A stretch of DNA of 34,924 nt from an uncultured Helcococcus sp. (GTDB taxonomy: Bacteria > Bacillota > Clostridia > Tissierellales > Peptoniphilaceae), in NCBI GenBank assembly GCA_937926545.1, contig CALAZW010000048.1, positions 1 to 34,924 on the forward strand. Reading direction: 5' to 3'. The translations under genes and the position numbers were made by a program. Positions 17,522 to 25,465 of the stretch are shown here, piece by piece (the first letter of the stretch is position 1; every line of letters starts with the position of its first letter). The notes beneath the pieces are model-generated. The model saw nothing but the letters and a program-made list of their open reading frames with translations, searched no databases and was not told where the DNA came from.

Positions 17522-18799
17522 CTAATCATATAGCTTTCTAGCTCTGGATGATTTCAGACCTAAATTTTTCCTATACTTGGCGACCGTTCTTCTCTCTATT
17601 TCAATTTTTTCTCCATTTAACCTAAGCTTGATAGCTTCATCAGATAGGGGCCTTCTAGGGTCCTCTTCTTCAATTAGCCTAAGTATCCTTGTCTCTATAT
17701 AATCCCTGCTAAGGTCTTTACTGTTACCAGCTGCTCCCTCCATAAAAAAGTAGCCCAAAGGATAAATCCCCCTCTCACAAACCAGGTACTTATTATTTAC
17801 TATCCTTGTAACTGTAGATGGTGACAAGTCTACCTTCTCAGCCAACTCACTTCTAGTAAGGGTCTTAAGTTGACCTTGATTAAGAAAAAACTCCCTTTGT
17901 CTATCCAAAAGAAAGGTCATTAGCTTCTCTGTATTTAGTCTTCTTTCCTCTAAGCTTTTTCTAATAAAGTCTGCCTGTCTAAACTTTTTAAGCAAATAGT
18001 CCCTACTATCTCCCCTGGCCTCTTCCAGCATTTTTATATAGCTGGAACTTAATACCACGTCTTTTTCATGAGCTAAAACCTCAAATTCCAAGGTCTTGTC
18101 CTTGTTTTTCACAAGTATATCGGGACAGATATAGTCTAGCTTTTTCTCAAAAAGATCTAGGCCAAATAAGGGATAGGGTTTAAGCCTTTTAAGTTCATCT
18201 AAAAGCCTATTGACTTCTCCATAGTCCAGGCCCATCTGTCTGGCTATATGAGGAATCTTATTTTCTCCCACATCTAGTAGATGGTTATCTATTAATATCC
18301 TTAGGTTTTCGTCCTGGGTCTGGCTTTTTAAAAAGTCCTCTATGGTCTCATAGGCCAGGCCTTGAGGCTCCATATTTCTTATCTTTATTAAAAGTTCTTC
18401 CAGGTCCTCTTGGTCCCAAGCTAATTTTTCTTTAATGGTCATCTTGGAAACAGTTAGTATCCCCCTATCATCTATCTTGGATATTATATAGTTCGCAGCC
18501 AGATAACTTTTTGGGTCCAACTCCAACTTCATATCCTTTTTTATTCTTTCATAAAGACTTTCTTCATTTACTAGAGAGAGAATAGGATTTCTATCATCCA
18601 GCCTATTTTTAGAAAAATCTGTCATCTGAGGGTAAAGGGCTTCCTTATTGGTAAATTCAAGAAACACATTTTCCAAGGCCAGCTCATTAATCTTCTTATT
18701 TAGTTCCAAGTAATTCATAGATAAAAGTTCCAGGCCTAATTTTAGCTCTGGTGTTATCATTAATTTTACTTCCTGGTTTAGACTTAAATCAAAATCCAT
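17522..18799 (-). CDS. rpoN: RNA polymerase sigma-54 factor RpoN
   Basis: The 425-aa protein has sigma-54 region I (LSLNQEVKLMITPELKLGLE, the part that contacts the activator), a core-binding region, a DNA-binding HTH (about 305-345: LTRSELAEKVDLSPSTVTRI) and the RpoN box ERRTVAKYRK (402-411) near the C-terminus, which reads the -24 element. The RpoN box consensus is ARRTVAKYRE, so it is close to perfect. It directs transcription from -24/-12 promoters, only together with an AAA+ activator; a matching promoter and activator lie a few kb upstream. AAAGGAG precedes the ATG. No sigma-A promoter fits in the 45 nt upstream, so it may be read from the operon in front or from a promoter inside tctA. 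Confidence 0.96.
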   Translation of the reverse strand: MDFDLSLNQEVKLMITPELKLGLELLSMNYLELNKKINELALENVFLEFTNKEALYPQMTDFSKNRLDDRNPILSLVNEESLYERIKKDMKLELDPKSYLAANYIISKIDDRGILTVSKMTIKEKLAWDQEDLEELLIKIRNMEPQGLAYETIEDFLKSQTQDENLRILIDNHLLDVGENKIPHIARQMGLDYGEVNRLLDELKRLKPYPLFGLDLFEKKLDYICPDILVKNKDKTLEFEVLAHEKDVVLSSSYIKMLEEARGDSRDYLLKKFRQADFIRKSLEERRLNTEKLMTFLLDRQREFFLNQGQLKTLTRSELAEKVDLSPSTVTRIVNNKYLVCERGIYPLGYFFMEGAAGNSKDLSRDYIETRILRLIEEEDPRRPLSDEAIKLRLNGEKIEIERRTVAKYRKNLGLKSSRARKLYD

Positions 18800-18820
18800 A
18801 ATTTCTCCTTTCTAGTAAAA

Positions 18821-18844
18821 TAAGAACCGCTTAAGCGGCTCTTA
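18821..18844 (-). terminator. Hairpin between the TctA gene and rpoN
   Basis: TAAGA-CCGC / GCGG-TCTTA stem with a single mismatch and a TTAA loop abuts the tctA stop codon and is followed on the minus strand by ATTTTA. The T-run is short, so this may be a leaky terminator allowing partial readthrough into rpoN. Confidence 0.6.
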
Positions 18845-20215
18845 TTAAATCATTCCCAATGATAATATAGTAGTTACAATCCAACCTGATGCATAGTAGG
18901 CCATAAATTGTACACCTGTATGAATTTCAAATATATTGTGTAGGATTCCTCCAAACAAACCAATACAAAGGGCTACAATTATTCCTATTACTCCTGCTTC
19001 ATAAAAAGCAAGCATAAATATCAAACCTAGAAAGGCACCTATTAAGGCCTCATGACTAATGTATCTAAACATCATTTCAGTCCATTTTCTAGCCTTCTTT
19101 ATAGCTAGAGGATAGGCAAATAAGGAACCACCTAGTATGGCCAATAGGCCCACAATTATATATTGAGGAGCTGTAAGAAAGCTTGATAGGTTGTTAATAG
19201 GGTCAATGGTAAATCTTGGAGGCGCATTGAAAAGTGGCGCTCCAGGTCCTAGGGCTACTGGACTTATTGGAATACCAAAAGCTAGTAAGGATATGATAAA
19301 TCCTCCCAAATAAGTAGCATTGGAAACAGCGTCTTGGGTAGCCACTGTGGAGGTTATTTTGTCATATAGCTCTGGCTTCTTACCTGCTACCAACTCTCCC
19401 AACATTACAGTTGATCCAACTGGTGAGAAAGTAAACATCCCTGTACCTACTACTGAGGTAATAGCAACTTCTCTTCTTTGTCTTTTAGTTAATATCTTAA
19501 AAGGATTAGGATATAGGGAGAACTTTTCCTTGGCTTCTGGCGCCAACCAAATATCTGTCGGACTATCCTTGGCCTGTTGCTTTCTCATCTTTGGTACCAT
19601 AACATTAAATAACTCTGAAATCATAGGTCCTATGGTTATCCCCATAAAGATAGAGATAAATAAGGTCTTACCCACTGATTCTACTGCCAATCTTTGGAAA
19701 CCTTGAATCAAAAATGAATAAGGTACCAAGGAGATAACTGCCGCCCACTTAGCACTGGACATATAGGCAATAATTGCTGCTCCCAGGGTAAAAATAAGAC
19801 CTATATAAGGGGATATAACATCTCCTAGAGGAGCCAATAAATAGGCAAAGCCAACTGCCACTGGCACTGCAATAACTGAACCAATAATTGATCCAGCTGC
19901 CATTTTACGCATGGAAACATGGGGAATACCCAGTCTCTTAGCTAGAGCACTATATCTAACCATAGGTACTGCCATGGTACTACCTGGCAAGGCTGCCATA
20001 GCTGTAGGTACAGTGTGGCTAATTTGCATAGCTACAATAATTCCTATAAACCATGCATATAAAACAACTGGCTCTAAACCTAGTAAAACCAAAACCAGGG
20101 TTAAAGGAGCCATGGTAGCTGTCTCATCAGTTCCTGGAATAATTCCCACTATACTAAATATTATCCCACCAATAAATGAAGCTAAAAATGCTTCCAACAA
20201 TAATACTATACTCAT
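18845..20215 (-). CDS. TctA-family transporter permease (tripartite tricarboxylate type)
   Basis: The 456-aa protein consists of hydrophobic helices in two halves. Each half has a conserved family loop: GIIPGTDETATMAPL near residue 25 (TctA form: G-LPGLG-A) and FGIPISPVALGPGAP in the second half. TctA proteins import carboxylates with a small TctB and a periplasmic TctC binding protein, using the ion gradient. Here the 152-aa membrane protein directly upstream could stand in for TctB, but no TctC is present, as may suit a Gram-positive envelope. It is in one operon with HMG-CoA reductase and AtuA, so the cargo is probably the substrate of that pathway (mevalonate or a related acid; inference). 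Confidence 0.8.
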   Translation of the reverse strand: MSIVLLLEAFLASFIGGIIFSIVGIIPGTDETATMAPLTLVLVLLGLEPVVLYAWFIGIIVAMQISHTVPTAMAALPGSTMAVPMVRYSALAKRLGIPHVSMRKMAAGSIIGSVIAVPVAVGFAYLLAPLGDVISPYIGLIFTLGAAIIAYMSSAKWAAVISLVPYSFLIQGFQRLAVESVGKTLFISIFMGITIGPMISELFNVMVPKMRKQQAKDSPTDIWLAPEAKEKFSLYPNPFKILTKRQRREVAITSVVGTGMFTFSPVGSTVMLGELVAGKKPELYDKITSTVATQDAVSNATYLGGFIISLLAFGIPISPVALGPGAPLFNAPPRFTIDPINNLSSFLTAPQYIIVGLLAILGGSLFAYPLAIKKARKWTEMMFRYISHEALIGAFLGLIFMLAFYEAGVIGIIVALCIGLFGGILHNIFEIHTGVQFMAYYASGWIVTTILSLGMI

Positions 20216-20216
20216 C

Positions 20217-20675
20217 TTAAGCCCCCTTTGCTAATCTTTTATATTCAGCCTTGTAATTAGGTGAATCTTCTGGTATCAAGGCTAAAAGAGCATATAATTG
20301 TAGATCTTCCAACTCCTTGATTACATCTTCATCTGCCACTGCTAGGGCCTGTCTTTCTTCTTCTACAGTAATACCCGCAGCCTGTAAAATATCTTCAATA
20401 TCTTCAAATTCAAATCTTTCCTCAATATTTCTTTTAGGCTTAAATAATTTAGCAGATACCACACCTGAAATAATACAACCTAAAACTCCTACTATAAGGG
20501 CATAGCCGTTAGCCAAGCTAACTTCCAAGCCTTCCATACCAAGAAAAATCTTTTGTCCTATCAGGAAGAAGGACATGGTCAAACCCACGCCTAGAAGGCA
20601 GGCAATACCTAATTCCTTAAGTATTACCCTATCTCCCCAAACTTCCGTATAAATTGGCTTATTCTTATCAGTCAT
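20217..20675 (-). CDS. Small membrane protein, putative TctB-like partner
   Basis: The 152-aa protein starts at ATG 20675; the in-frame GTG at 20684 is part of the GAGAGGTG ribosome binding site. Two hydrophobic segments (about 24-45 and 57-80) are followed by a strongly acidic, helical C-terminal half (from ERFEFEDIEDILQ). TctB proteins are of this length but have four membrane helices, so this is at best a remote relative or a new partner type. Its stop lies one base before the TctA start, which supports a joint complex. No catalytic motif. Confidence 0.7.
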   Translation of the reverse strand: MTDKNKPIYTEVWGDRVILKELGIACLLGVGLTMSFFLIGQKIFLGMEGLEVSLANGYALIVGVLGCIISGVVSAKLFKPKRNIEERFEFEDIEDILQAAGITVEEERQALAVADEDVIKELEDLQLYALLALIPEDSPNYKAEYKRLAKGA

Positions 20676-20689
20676 TTTATACACCTCTC

Positions 20690-21943
20690 TTAAGATAATA
20701 ATTCTTTAGCATATTCTATATTTATCTTCTTTGCCTTTATCATTTTTTCTACAATTTCATCAATTTCTTCTTTTTTAGCACCTGCTTGTACAGCCACATT
20801 CTTAGCGTGTAGGGACATATGTCCTCTTTGGATTCCCTCAGTTGCAAGAGCCCTAATAGCTGAAAGGTTTTGAGCAAGACCTAGAGCTGCTATAACCTCT
20901 GCCAACTCTGTTGCACTTTCAACTCCAAGGATTTTCACATTGGCCTTGGCTGTAGGATGAACCTTGGTAGCTCCTCCAACTAAACCTAGGGCTAAAGGCA
21001 TCTCTATAGTTCCTGCCAGGTCTCCATCTGCTGTTTTTTCCCAGCTTGTAAGGGGTTTATAGCTTCCGCTAATTGATGCATAGGCATGGGCACCTGATTC
21101 AATGGCCCTCGTATCATTACCTGTTGCAAGAACTGCAGCAGAAATCCCATTCATAATTCCCTTGTTATGGGTTGCTGCTCTATAAGGATCAGCTTCAGCA
21201 AAGGCATAGGCTGCAATTATCTTATCCACTACCTCTTCGCCTCCCAGCTCTTCCTTCTTAATCAGGGTACTAGCCCTTACCAAACGCTTGGTTGCAAGAT
21301 TTGATAGGATTCTTAAATAAACACTTCCCCCTGTTATTTCTTCTATATAAGGAGCCAGGTTTTCAGCCATAGTATTTACTGCATTGGCCCCCATGGCATC
21401 CAAGGTATTTACTATTAGGTGGATTACCAACATATCATCACTTATGGATGACTTAATCCTTCTTACTTCCAAGTCCTTGGCTCCCCCACCCAGGCTAATC
21501 AAAATCGGATCACTTTCATTGGCCCTTCTTAAGATTTCTTCCTTATTTTGATAAATCTTAAATTTAGTATATTCTATATCTTCTACGCCTATAACTTGAA
21601 TTTGAGCTATCATCATAGATCCTGTATTGGTAGCATAGAAACCGCCTGATGATCTGGCAACCTTGGCACCATTACTAGCTGCTGCTATAACAGATGGTTC
21701 TTCAGTTACCATGGGAACTAAATATTCCTTGTCATTTACTATAAAGTTAAGGGCAACTCCCACTGGTAGGGAAAATCTACCGATAACATTTTCCACCATA
21801 TTATCTGATGCTTCCTCGCTTAGGGAATTGGCATCTTTAAGGATTTTAACTTCTTCTTCTGATAGGTTACTAAATTCAGCAACCTCCCTTAATCTATCTT
21901 CTACTGATAACTTATAAAATCCTGAATAGTTGTTCTTTTTCAT
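20690..21943 (-). CDS. mvaA: Hydroxymethylglutaryl-CoA reductase, class II (degradative type)
   Basis: The 417-aa protein aligns along its full length with the class II enzyme of Pseudomonas mevalonii: ENVIGRFSLP, EEPSVIAAAS, DAMGANAVNTMAE, HNKGIMNG, QRGHMSLHAKN. All catalytic residues are present: Glu82, Lys261, Asp277, His379. Asp145 stands where P. mevalonii has Asp146, the residue favouring NAD(H) over NADP(H), which fits oxidation of mevalonate to HMG-CoA. Class II enzymes also work in biosynthesis in staphylococci and enterococci, but no mevalonate kinase or other synthesis gene is near; the neighbours are a transporter and sigma-54 control, pointing to catabolism. The start overlaps the preceding stop (ATGA). 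Confidence 0.95.
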   Translation of the reverse strand: MKKNNYSGFYKLSVEDRLREVAEFSNLSEEEVKILKDANSLSEEASDNMVENVIGRFSLPVGVALNFIVNDKEYLVPMVTEEPSVIAAASNGAKVARSSGGFYATNTGSMMIAQIQVIGVEDIEYTKFKIYQNKEEILRRANESDPILISLGGGAKDLEVRRIKSSISDDMLVIHLIVNTLDAMGANAVNTMAENLAPYIEEITGGSVYLRILSNLATKRLVRASTLIKKEELGGEEVVDKIIAAYAFAEADPYRAATHNKGIMNGISAAVLATGNDTRAIESGAHAYASISGSYKPLTSWEKTADGDLAGTIEMPLALGLVGGATKVHPTAKANVKILGVESATELAEVIAALGLAQNLSAIRALATEGIQRGHMSLHAKNVAVQAGAKKEEIDEIVEKMIKAKKINIEYAKELLS

Positions 21944-22284
21944 CTTTCACCTCTATATCTTTCATATTCTTCTTGGTCTATTTCCATTCTTAATAGGGCT
22001 GAAAACATTGATTTTCCCAGTGAATCAAGTCTTAGGGAAAAAGTAGCTCCCCCGCCCAGGGCTTCCTTCATAACAAAGTTCATCCCCTTAAGAGAATCCA
22101 CTTCATATCTTTTAATTTCTCCAAAAACCATTCCTTCAAAATGTTTCTTTACCCTATCTACAGTTAGATAGTCCTTAAGAAAGTCATAGTCTCTAGGATC
22201 TCTAGGATAAACACATAGGTTACTTATATTTCCCTTGTCCCCTGATCTACCATGGGCCAGGTCATTTAATAATAATTTTTTCAT
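21940..22284 (-). CDS. AtuA-related small protein (C-terminal domain of the AtuA family)
   Basis: The 114-aa protein starts at ATG 22284, which shares one base with the atuA stop (TAATG); GGAGG lies 7 nt before. A longer frame from 22347 lies wholly inside atuA and is rejected. The motif LAHGRSGDKGNISNL near the N-terminus is the hallmark of the domain that in many bacteria forms the C-terminal part of AtuA. Here it is a separate gene, so the two probably form a complex. Biochemical function unknown; implicated in acyclic terpene/branched acid use in pseudomonads by gene context. Confidence 0.85.
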   Translation of the reverse strand: MKKLLLNDLAHGRSGDKGNISNLCVYPRDPRDYDFLKDYLTVDRVKKHFEGMVFGEIKRYEVDSLKGMNFVMKEALGGGATFSLRLDSLGKSMFSALLRMEIDQEEYERYRGER

Positions 22285-23660
22285 TATTTTACCTCCAATA
22301 TGTGGGTTGTTAGATTTACCATATCTCTTGGAATCAAGGTTGGCCATAAACCAATAACACTTTGGATTCTTGCTCTACCTCCAAAGAAACTTGCTCCCGG
22401 TGGTCCATTTAGCTGAAGGGGGCTTATTTCTGGTATAAGTTTTTTAGCTTCTTCCTTACTATCTGTTCTAATAGCTATCCTAAGTAAAACTTCATTTAAG
22501 TTTTTAACCACTTCATCATCCATATTTGAAACATTCAAGTGAAGGGAGTTAAGACCTACATAGTCTATTCTTATATCCTCTGTCTTTAGGTTCTTTCTTT
22601 TCATCTTTTCCATGATTACTTCTGATGCCTTCTTAGCCTTTTCATAGGCATCTGGCCAGGCAAAGTTCAAATAAGTTTCCACCTTATAACCAGCATGGTA
22701 GCCTATGGATAGTTTTAACATTTCAGGTCTTTCTCCACCCTTGATGTTTTTTAGTTCTACCAGGTCCTTTTCTTTTTCTTCTATTACAGCCTGGCTAAAG
22801 TCTGCAAGCACATCTGGTGTAATATAGGAAGCTGGGTCATGGATCTCATATAAGAACTGTTCCTTTAAGGATTGCTCTGTTATAAGTCCTCCTGAAGTTT
22901 TTGTCTTGGTGAAAAATGTTTGATCCTCTGTTACTCTGGCTATAGGAAAACCTAATTTATCCATGTTTTCCACACTTCTCCAGTCGTATTGATAGTTACC
23001 ACCTGAAGCCTGGCCACCACACTCTAACATATGACCTACTGCAATACCTCTGGCAATATTATCATAGTCATCATCTGACCAACCAAATTCATGCATAAGC
23101 GGTGATAGAAATAGGGTTGAATCTGCCGCCCTACCTGATACAATCACATCTGCATCTTTTTTTAAGGCCTCCAAGAAGGGCTCTCTACCAAAGTAAACAT
23201 TGGCATTTAATATTTTATCTTTTATTTCATCTATTGTATGGCCATTATCCATATTTCTAAATTCATGGCCTTCTTCTATTAATTGGGGCATTTGGTCTGT
23301 CAAATTATCTCCTAAAATATAGCCTATCTTGTAGTTGGAAATTTCTTTTTCCCTTACTACTTTTTCCAATTCAGCTACTAGGGATTCCACGTTCACCCCT
23401 CCTGCATTGGCTAAAATTCTAATATTTTTTTCCTTACTTTCTTCAACAACTTGTTCAAACAAGTCAACAAAGTCTCTAGCATATCCTGCTTGAGGATTTT
23501 TATTTTTTTGTCTTTGTAAGATTGACATGGTTAATTCTGCCAAAAAGTCACAAGACATATAATTTAAGTTTCCATTTTTTATCATGTCGATTGCCGCATC
23601 TGGACTGTCTCCCCAGAAACCTTGGCCACCGCCAATGACTATTTCTTTTTTATTTTCCAT
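22284..23660 (-). CDS. AtuA-family protein (DUF1446), acyclic terpene utilisation
   Basis: The 458-aa cytoplasmic protein has the DUF1446 features: GGGQGFWGDSPDAA at the N-terminus, MSCDFLAELTMSILQ, a stretch ILANAGGVNVESL, VIVSGRAADSTLFLSP around residue 170-190, and HMLECGGQASGGNY. The family was named after the Pseudomonas citronellol/geranyl-CoA (atu) cluster, where AtuA's role is unclear; the reaction is not established. It is the first gene after a perfect sigma-54 promoter, with GGGAGGTAAAA before the ATG, and leads an operon with AtuA-related protein and HMG-CoA reductase. The link to HMG-CoA suggests it acts on a C6 or isoprenoid-derived acid or its CoA ester (inference). Confidence 0.88.
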   Translation of the reverse strand: MENKKEIVIGGGQGFWGDSPDAAIDMIKNGNLNYMSCDFLAELTMSILQRQKNKNPQAGYARDFVDLFEQVVEESKEKNIRILANAGGVNVESLVAELEKVVREKEISNYKIGYILGDNLTDQMPQLIEEGHEFRNMDNGHTIDEIKDKILNANVYFGREPFLEALKKDADVIVSGRAADSTLFLSPLMHEFGWSDDDYDNIARGIAVGHMLECGGQASGGNYQYDWRSVENMDKLGFPIARVTEDQTFFTKTKTSGGLITEQSLKEQFLYEIHDPASYITPDVLADFSQAVIEEKEKDLVELKNIKGGERPEMLKLSIGYHAGYKVETYLNFAWPDAYEKAKKASEVIMEKMKRKNLKTEDIRIDYVGLNSLHLNVSNMDDEVVKNLNEVLLRIAIRTDSKEEAKKLIPEISPLQLNGPPGASFFGGRARIQSVIGLWPTLIPRDMVNLTTHILEVK

Positions 23661-23695
23661 TTTTACCTCCCTTAATCTTTACTCACCTATATATA

Positions 23696-23712
23696 TGCAA
23701 GAAGCGTGCCAA
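23696..23712 (-). promoter_or_regulatory. Perfect sigma-54 (-24/-12) promoter of the atuA-mvaA-tctA operon
   Basis: Minus strand TTGGCACGCTTCTTGCA matches the full consensus TGGCACG-N4-TTGC[A/T]: GG at 23709-23710 and GC at 23697-23698. Transcription would start near 23685, about 25 nt before the atuA ATG. Both the sigma factor and a matching activator are encoded in the same cluster. Confidence 0.93.
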
Positions 23713-23751
23713 TGGATTAATAAAAAAGAAAGGGCTAATTTCTCAGCTTCT

Positions 23752-23771
23752 ATAGGAAAATATTTTTCTAT
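23752..23771. promoter_or_regulatory. AT-rich palindrome between enhancer sites and sigma-54 promoter
   Basis: ATAGGAAAATATTTTTCTAT pairs at 9 of 10 positions. Its place between the upstream activator sites and the -24 element would suit a bend or a second regulator site. Function is inference. Confidence 0.35.
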
Positions 23772-23782
23772 CGTAAAAAGAT

Positions 23783-23802
23783 AATTGACAAGATTGTCAA
23801 TT
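23783..23802. promoter_or_regulatory. Upstream activator site 1 (AATTGACAA-GA-TTGTCAATT)
   Basis: A perfect palindrome with 9-bp arms, centred about 107 bp upstream of the predicted sigma-54 start. It has the core TGACA-N4-TGTCA that recurs 30 bp away. Position and symmetry fit binding by the Fis-type HTH of the neighbouring activator. Confidence 0.75.
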
Positions 23803-23812
23803 AGGCCTTATC

Positions 23813-25348
23813 CTATGACAGTCTTGTCAATTCTATGGAATACTTATTTATTTTTCTATAAAGAGTCCTCTCACTTATGGCCAGCTGGTCAGCCGTCTTT
23901 TTTAAATCACCCTTATTCATAATTAAAAGATCTCTTATTATCTCTATTTCCTTTTCTTCCATCATTTCTTCCAAGGTCATATCCAGGCTTCCTATAAAGC
24001 TTTTTTGTATCCTTGCCGGTAGATCATCTATATCCACCTGGCCATCATCAGCCAAAATTACAGCGTGTTCTATACAATTTTTTAACTCCCTAATATTTCC
24101 TGGCCAAGAATAACTTTCCATAACCTTCAAAGCCTCCTTGGATAGACTAAGGTCCTTTTCATACTTTTCATTGTAGTAGTTCAAATAGTGGGTGGCGAAA
24201 AGTACTATATCGTGACTTCTCTTTCTTAAGGGTGGTAGCTCCAAGGTTATTACGCTTAATCTATAGTAGAGATCTTCTCTAAATTCTCCCCTGGCTATCA
24301 TTTCCTCCAGGTCCTGGTTGGTAGCAGCTATAACTCTCACATCTACTCTTATATTTTTTTGCGATCCTATTTTTTCAATTTGACCACTTTCCAAAACCCT
24401 TAGAAGTTTGGCCTGCATACTAAGACTCATATCCCCTATTTCATCCAAGAATATGGTGCCCTTGTCTGCCAACTCAAACTTTCCAATCTTACCCCCCTTC
24501 ATGGCTCCTGTAAAGGCTCCCTCTTCATAGCCAAACATTTCACTTTCTATTAAGTTTTCCGGTATGGCAGCACAGTTAAGACTGACAAAGGCCTCCTTAT
24601 TTCTTAAACTATTTTTATGGATTAGTTGACAAATCACATCCTTGCCAGCCCCATTTTCTCCACCTATCAAGACGGTAGCATCAGTCTTTGATATGGCTAC
24701 AGCCTTGGATACCAACTTTAAATAGTTAGGAGACTTACCTATAATATTTAATTCTTTCATCCTTTTTTGAGCTTCCAACTGCCTATTGTATTCCTCTGCC
24801 ATTTGAGAGGCCATCATAACTTTTTTATTTAAAATATTTATTTCCGACACATCGTGGAAGATGGAAAAGGCTCCTATAAACCTAGTCCCATTAAAAATAG
24901 GTCTAATTCTAACATCTATATACTTATCCAGGGATTTAATATAGTTATTTTTTTTATCCATGGCCTTTCTATGTTTTAATACCTGGTTTATGGTGGCATC
25001 TTTTTCTACTTCAGCAATCTTCCTACCTATTATTTTATAGAGTTTAACTCCTAATATTTTTGAATAGGCCTTGTTGGCATAAAAAATTCGCCCACCTTCA
25101 TCTACAGCTATAACTCCATCCTCTATGGTATCCACTATGGATTTATAGATAAAATCTCTAGACATCCTTTGTAGATAGACTATTAGATCACTTTCCAAGT
25201 AGCCTACTATTTTTCCTTGGTCTGTAAAATAAAGCCTTTCCTCTTTTAAATAACTAGGGTCTATAGCCATTAGATTAATATCTATAGGTAGGCTAAGCCC
25301 CTCTACAACTTTTTCTTCTGTCCTTATATATATATCAATTATTTCCAC
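23813..25348 (-). CDS. Sigma-54-dependent transcriptional activator (PAS-AAA-Fis)
   Basis: The 511-aa protein starts at GTG 25348 (GGGGTG 7 nt before). It has an N-terminal region of unknown type (1-65), a PAS domain (about 68-175, with IEDGVIAVDEGGRIFYANKAY) that likely senses a ligand or redox state, and an AAA+ domain: Walker A GGENGAGKD (229-237), GAFTGA loop (277-282) that touches sigma-54, Walker B TIFLDE (298-303), arginine finger region FREDLYYRL (356-364). The C-terminal Fis-type HTH is at about 483-504 (LKKTADQLAISERTLYRKI). No phosphoreceiver domain is present, so control is by direct sensing. The sigma-54 promoter and its two palindromic sites lie right after its stop, making this the local activator. 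Confidence 0.95.
   Translation of the reverse strand: MEIIDIYIRTEEKVVEGLSLPIDINLMAIDPSYLKEERLYFTDQGKIVGYLESDLIVYLQRMSRDFIYKSIVDTIEDGVIAVDEGGRIFYANKAYSKILGVKLYKIIGRKIAEVEKDATINQVLKHRKAMDKKNNYIKSLDKYIDVRIRPIFNGTRFIGAFSIFHDVSEINILNKKVMMASQMAEEYNRQLEAQKRMKELNIIGKSPNYLKLVSKAVAISKTDATVLIGGENGAGKDVICQLIHKNSLRNKEAFVSLNCAAIPENLIESEMFGYEEGAFTGAMKGGKIGKFELADKGTIFLDEIGDMSLSMQAKLLRVLESGQIEKIGSQKNIRVDVRVIAATNQDLEEMIARGEFREDLYYRLSVITLELPPLRKRSHDIVLFATHYLNYYNEKYEKDLSLSKEALKVMESYSWPGNIRELKNCIEHAVILADDGQVDIDDLPARIQKSFIGSLDMTLEEMMEEKEIEIIRDLLIMNKGDLKKTADQLAISERTLYRKINKYSIELTRLS
23815..23830. promoter_or_regulatory. Upstream activator site 2, inside the end of the activator gene
   Basis: TGACA-GTCT-TGTCA repeats the core of site 1 with its centre exactly 30 bp further upstream (about three helical turns), so bound dimers would lie on the same DNA face. 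It overlaps the last codons (LTRLS, stop) of the activator gene. Confidence 0.7.
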
Positions 25349-25393
25349 TTAATCACCCCTGTATTATTTATAACCAAAGATAAGGTTTTCATA

Positions 25394-25402
25394 ATTATAT
25401 CA
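25394..25402 (-). promoter_or_regulatory. Extended -10 promoter of the activator gene
   Basis: Minus strand TGATATAAT (TG-N-TATAAT) lies about 45 nt before the GTG start; no good -35 is seen. It would give constant sigma-A expression of the activator. Confidence 0.5.
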
Positions 25403-25437
25403 TAGCTTATATTTAGATAACTATAATAGATAAGAAA

Positions 25438-25461
25438 AAAACTAAGTTTACACTTAGTTTT
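25438..25461 (-). terminator. Terminator of the ABC exporter operon
   Basis: A 10-bp stem AAAACTAAGT / ACTTAGTTTT with a 4-nt loop follows the stop at 25466 and runs into TTTTTTTCTTA on the minus strand. Confidence 0.88.
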
Positions 25462-25465
25462 CATC

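Noticed and set aside
19320..19706. 128-codon plus-strand frame inside the TctA gene
   Set aside because: A shadow of the hydrophobic coding sequence on the other strand; no ribosome binding site or family features.
20690..21943. Biosynthetic HMG-CoA reductase of the mevalonate pathway
   Set aside because: Possible, but no kinase, decarboxylase or synthase gene is nearby, and the transporter, AtuA and sigma-54 control point to catabolism.
22285..22347. Longer start for the AtuA-related protein
   Set aside because: The extension lies wholly within atuA and does not resemble the family, while ATG 22284 has GGAGG at 7 nt and the family's usual N-terminus.
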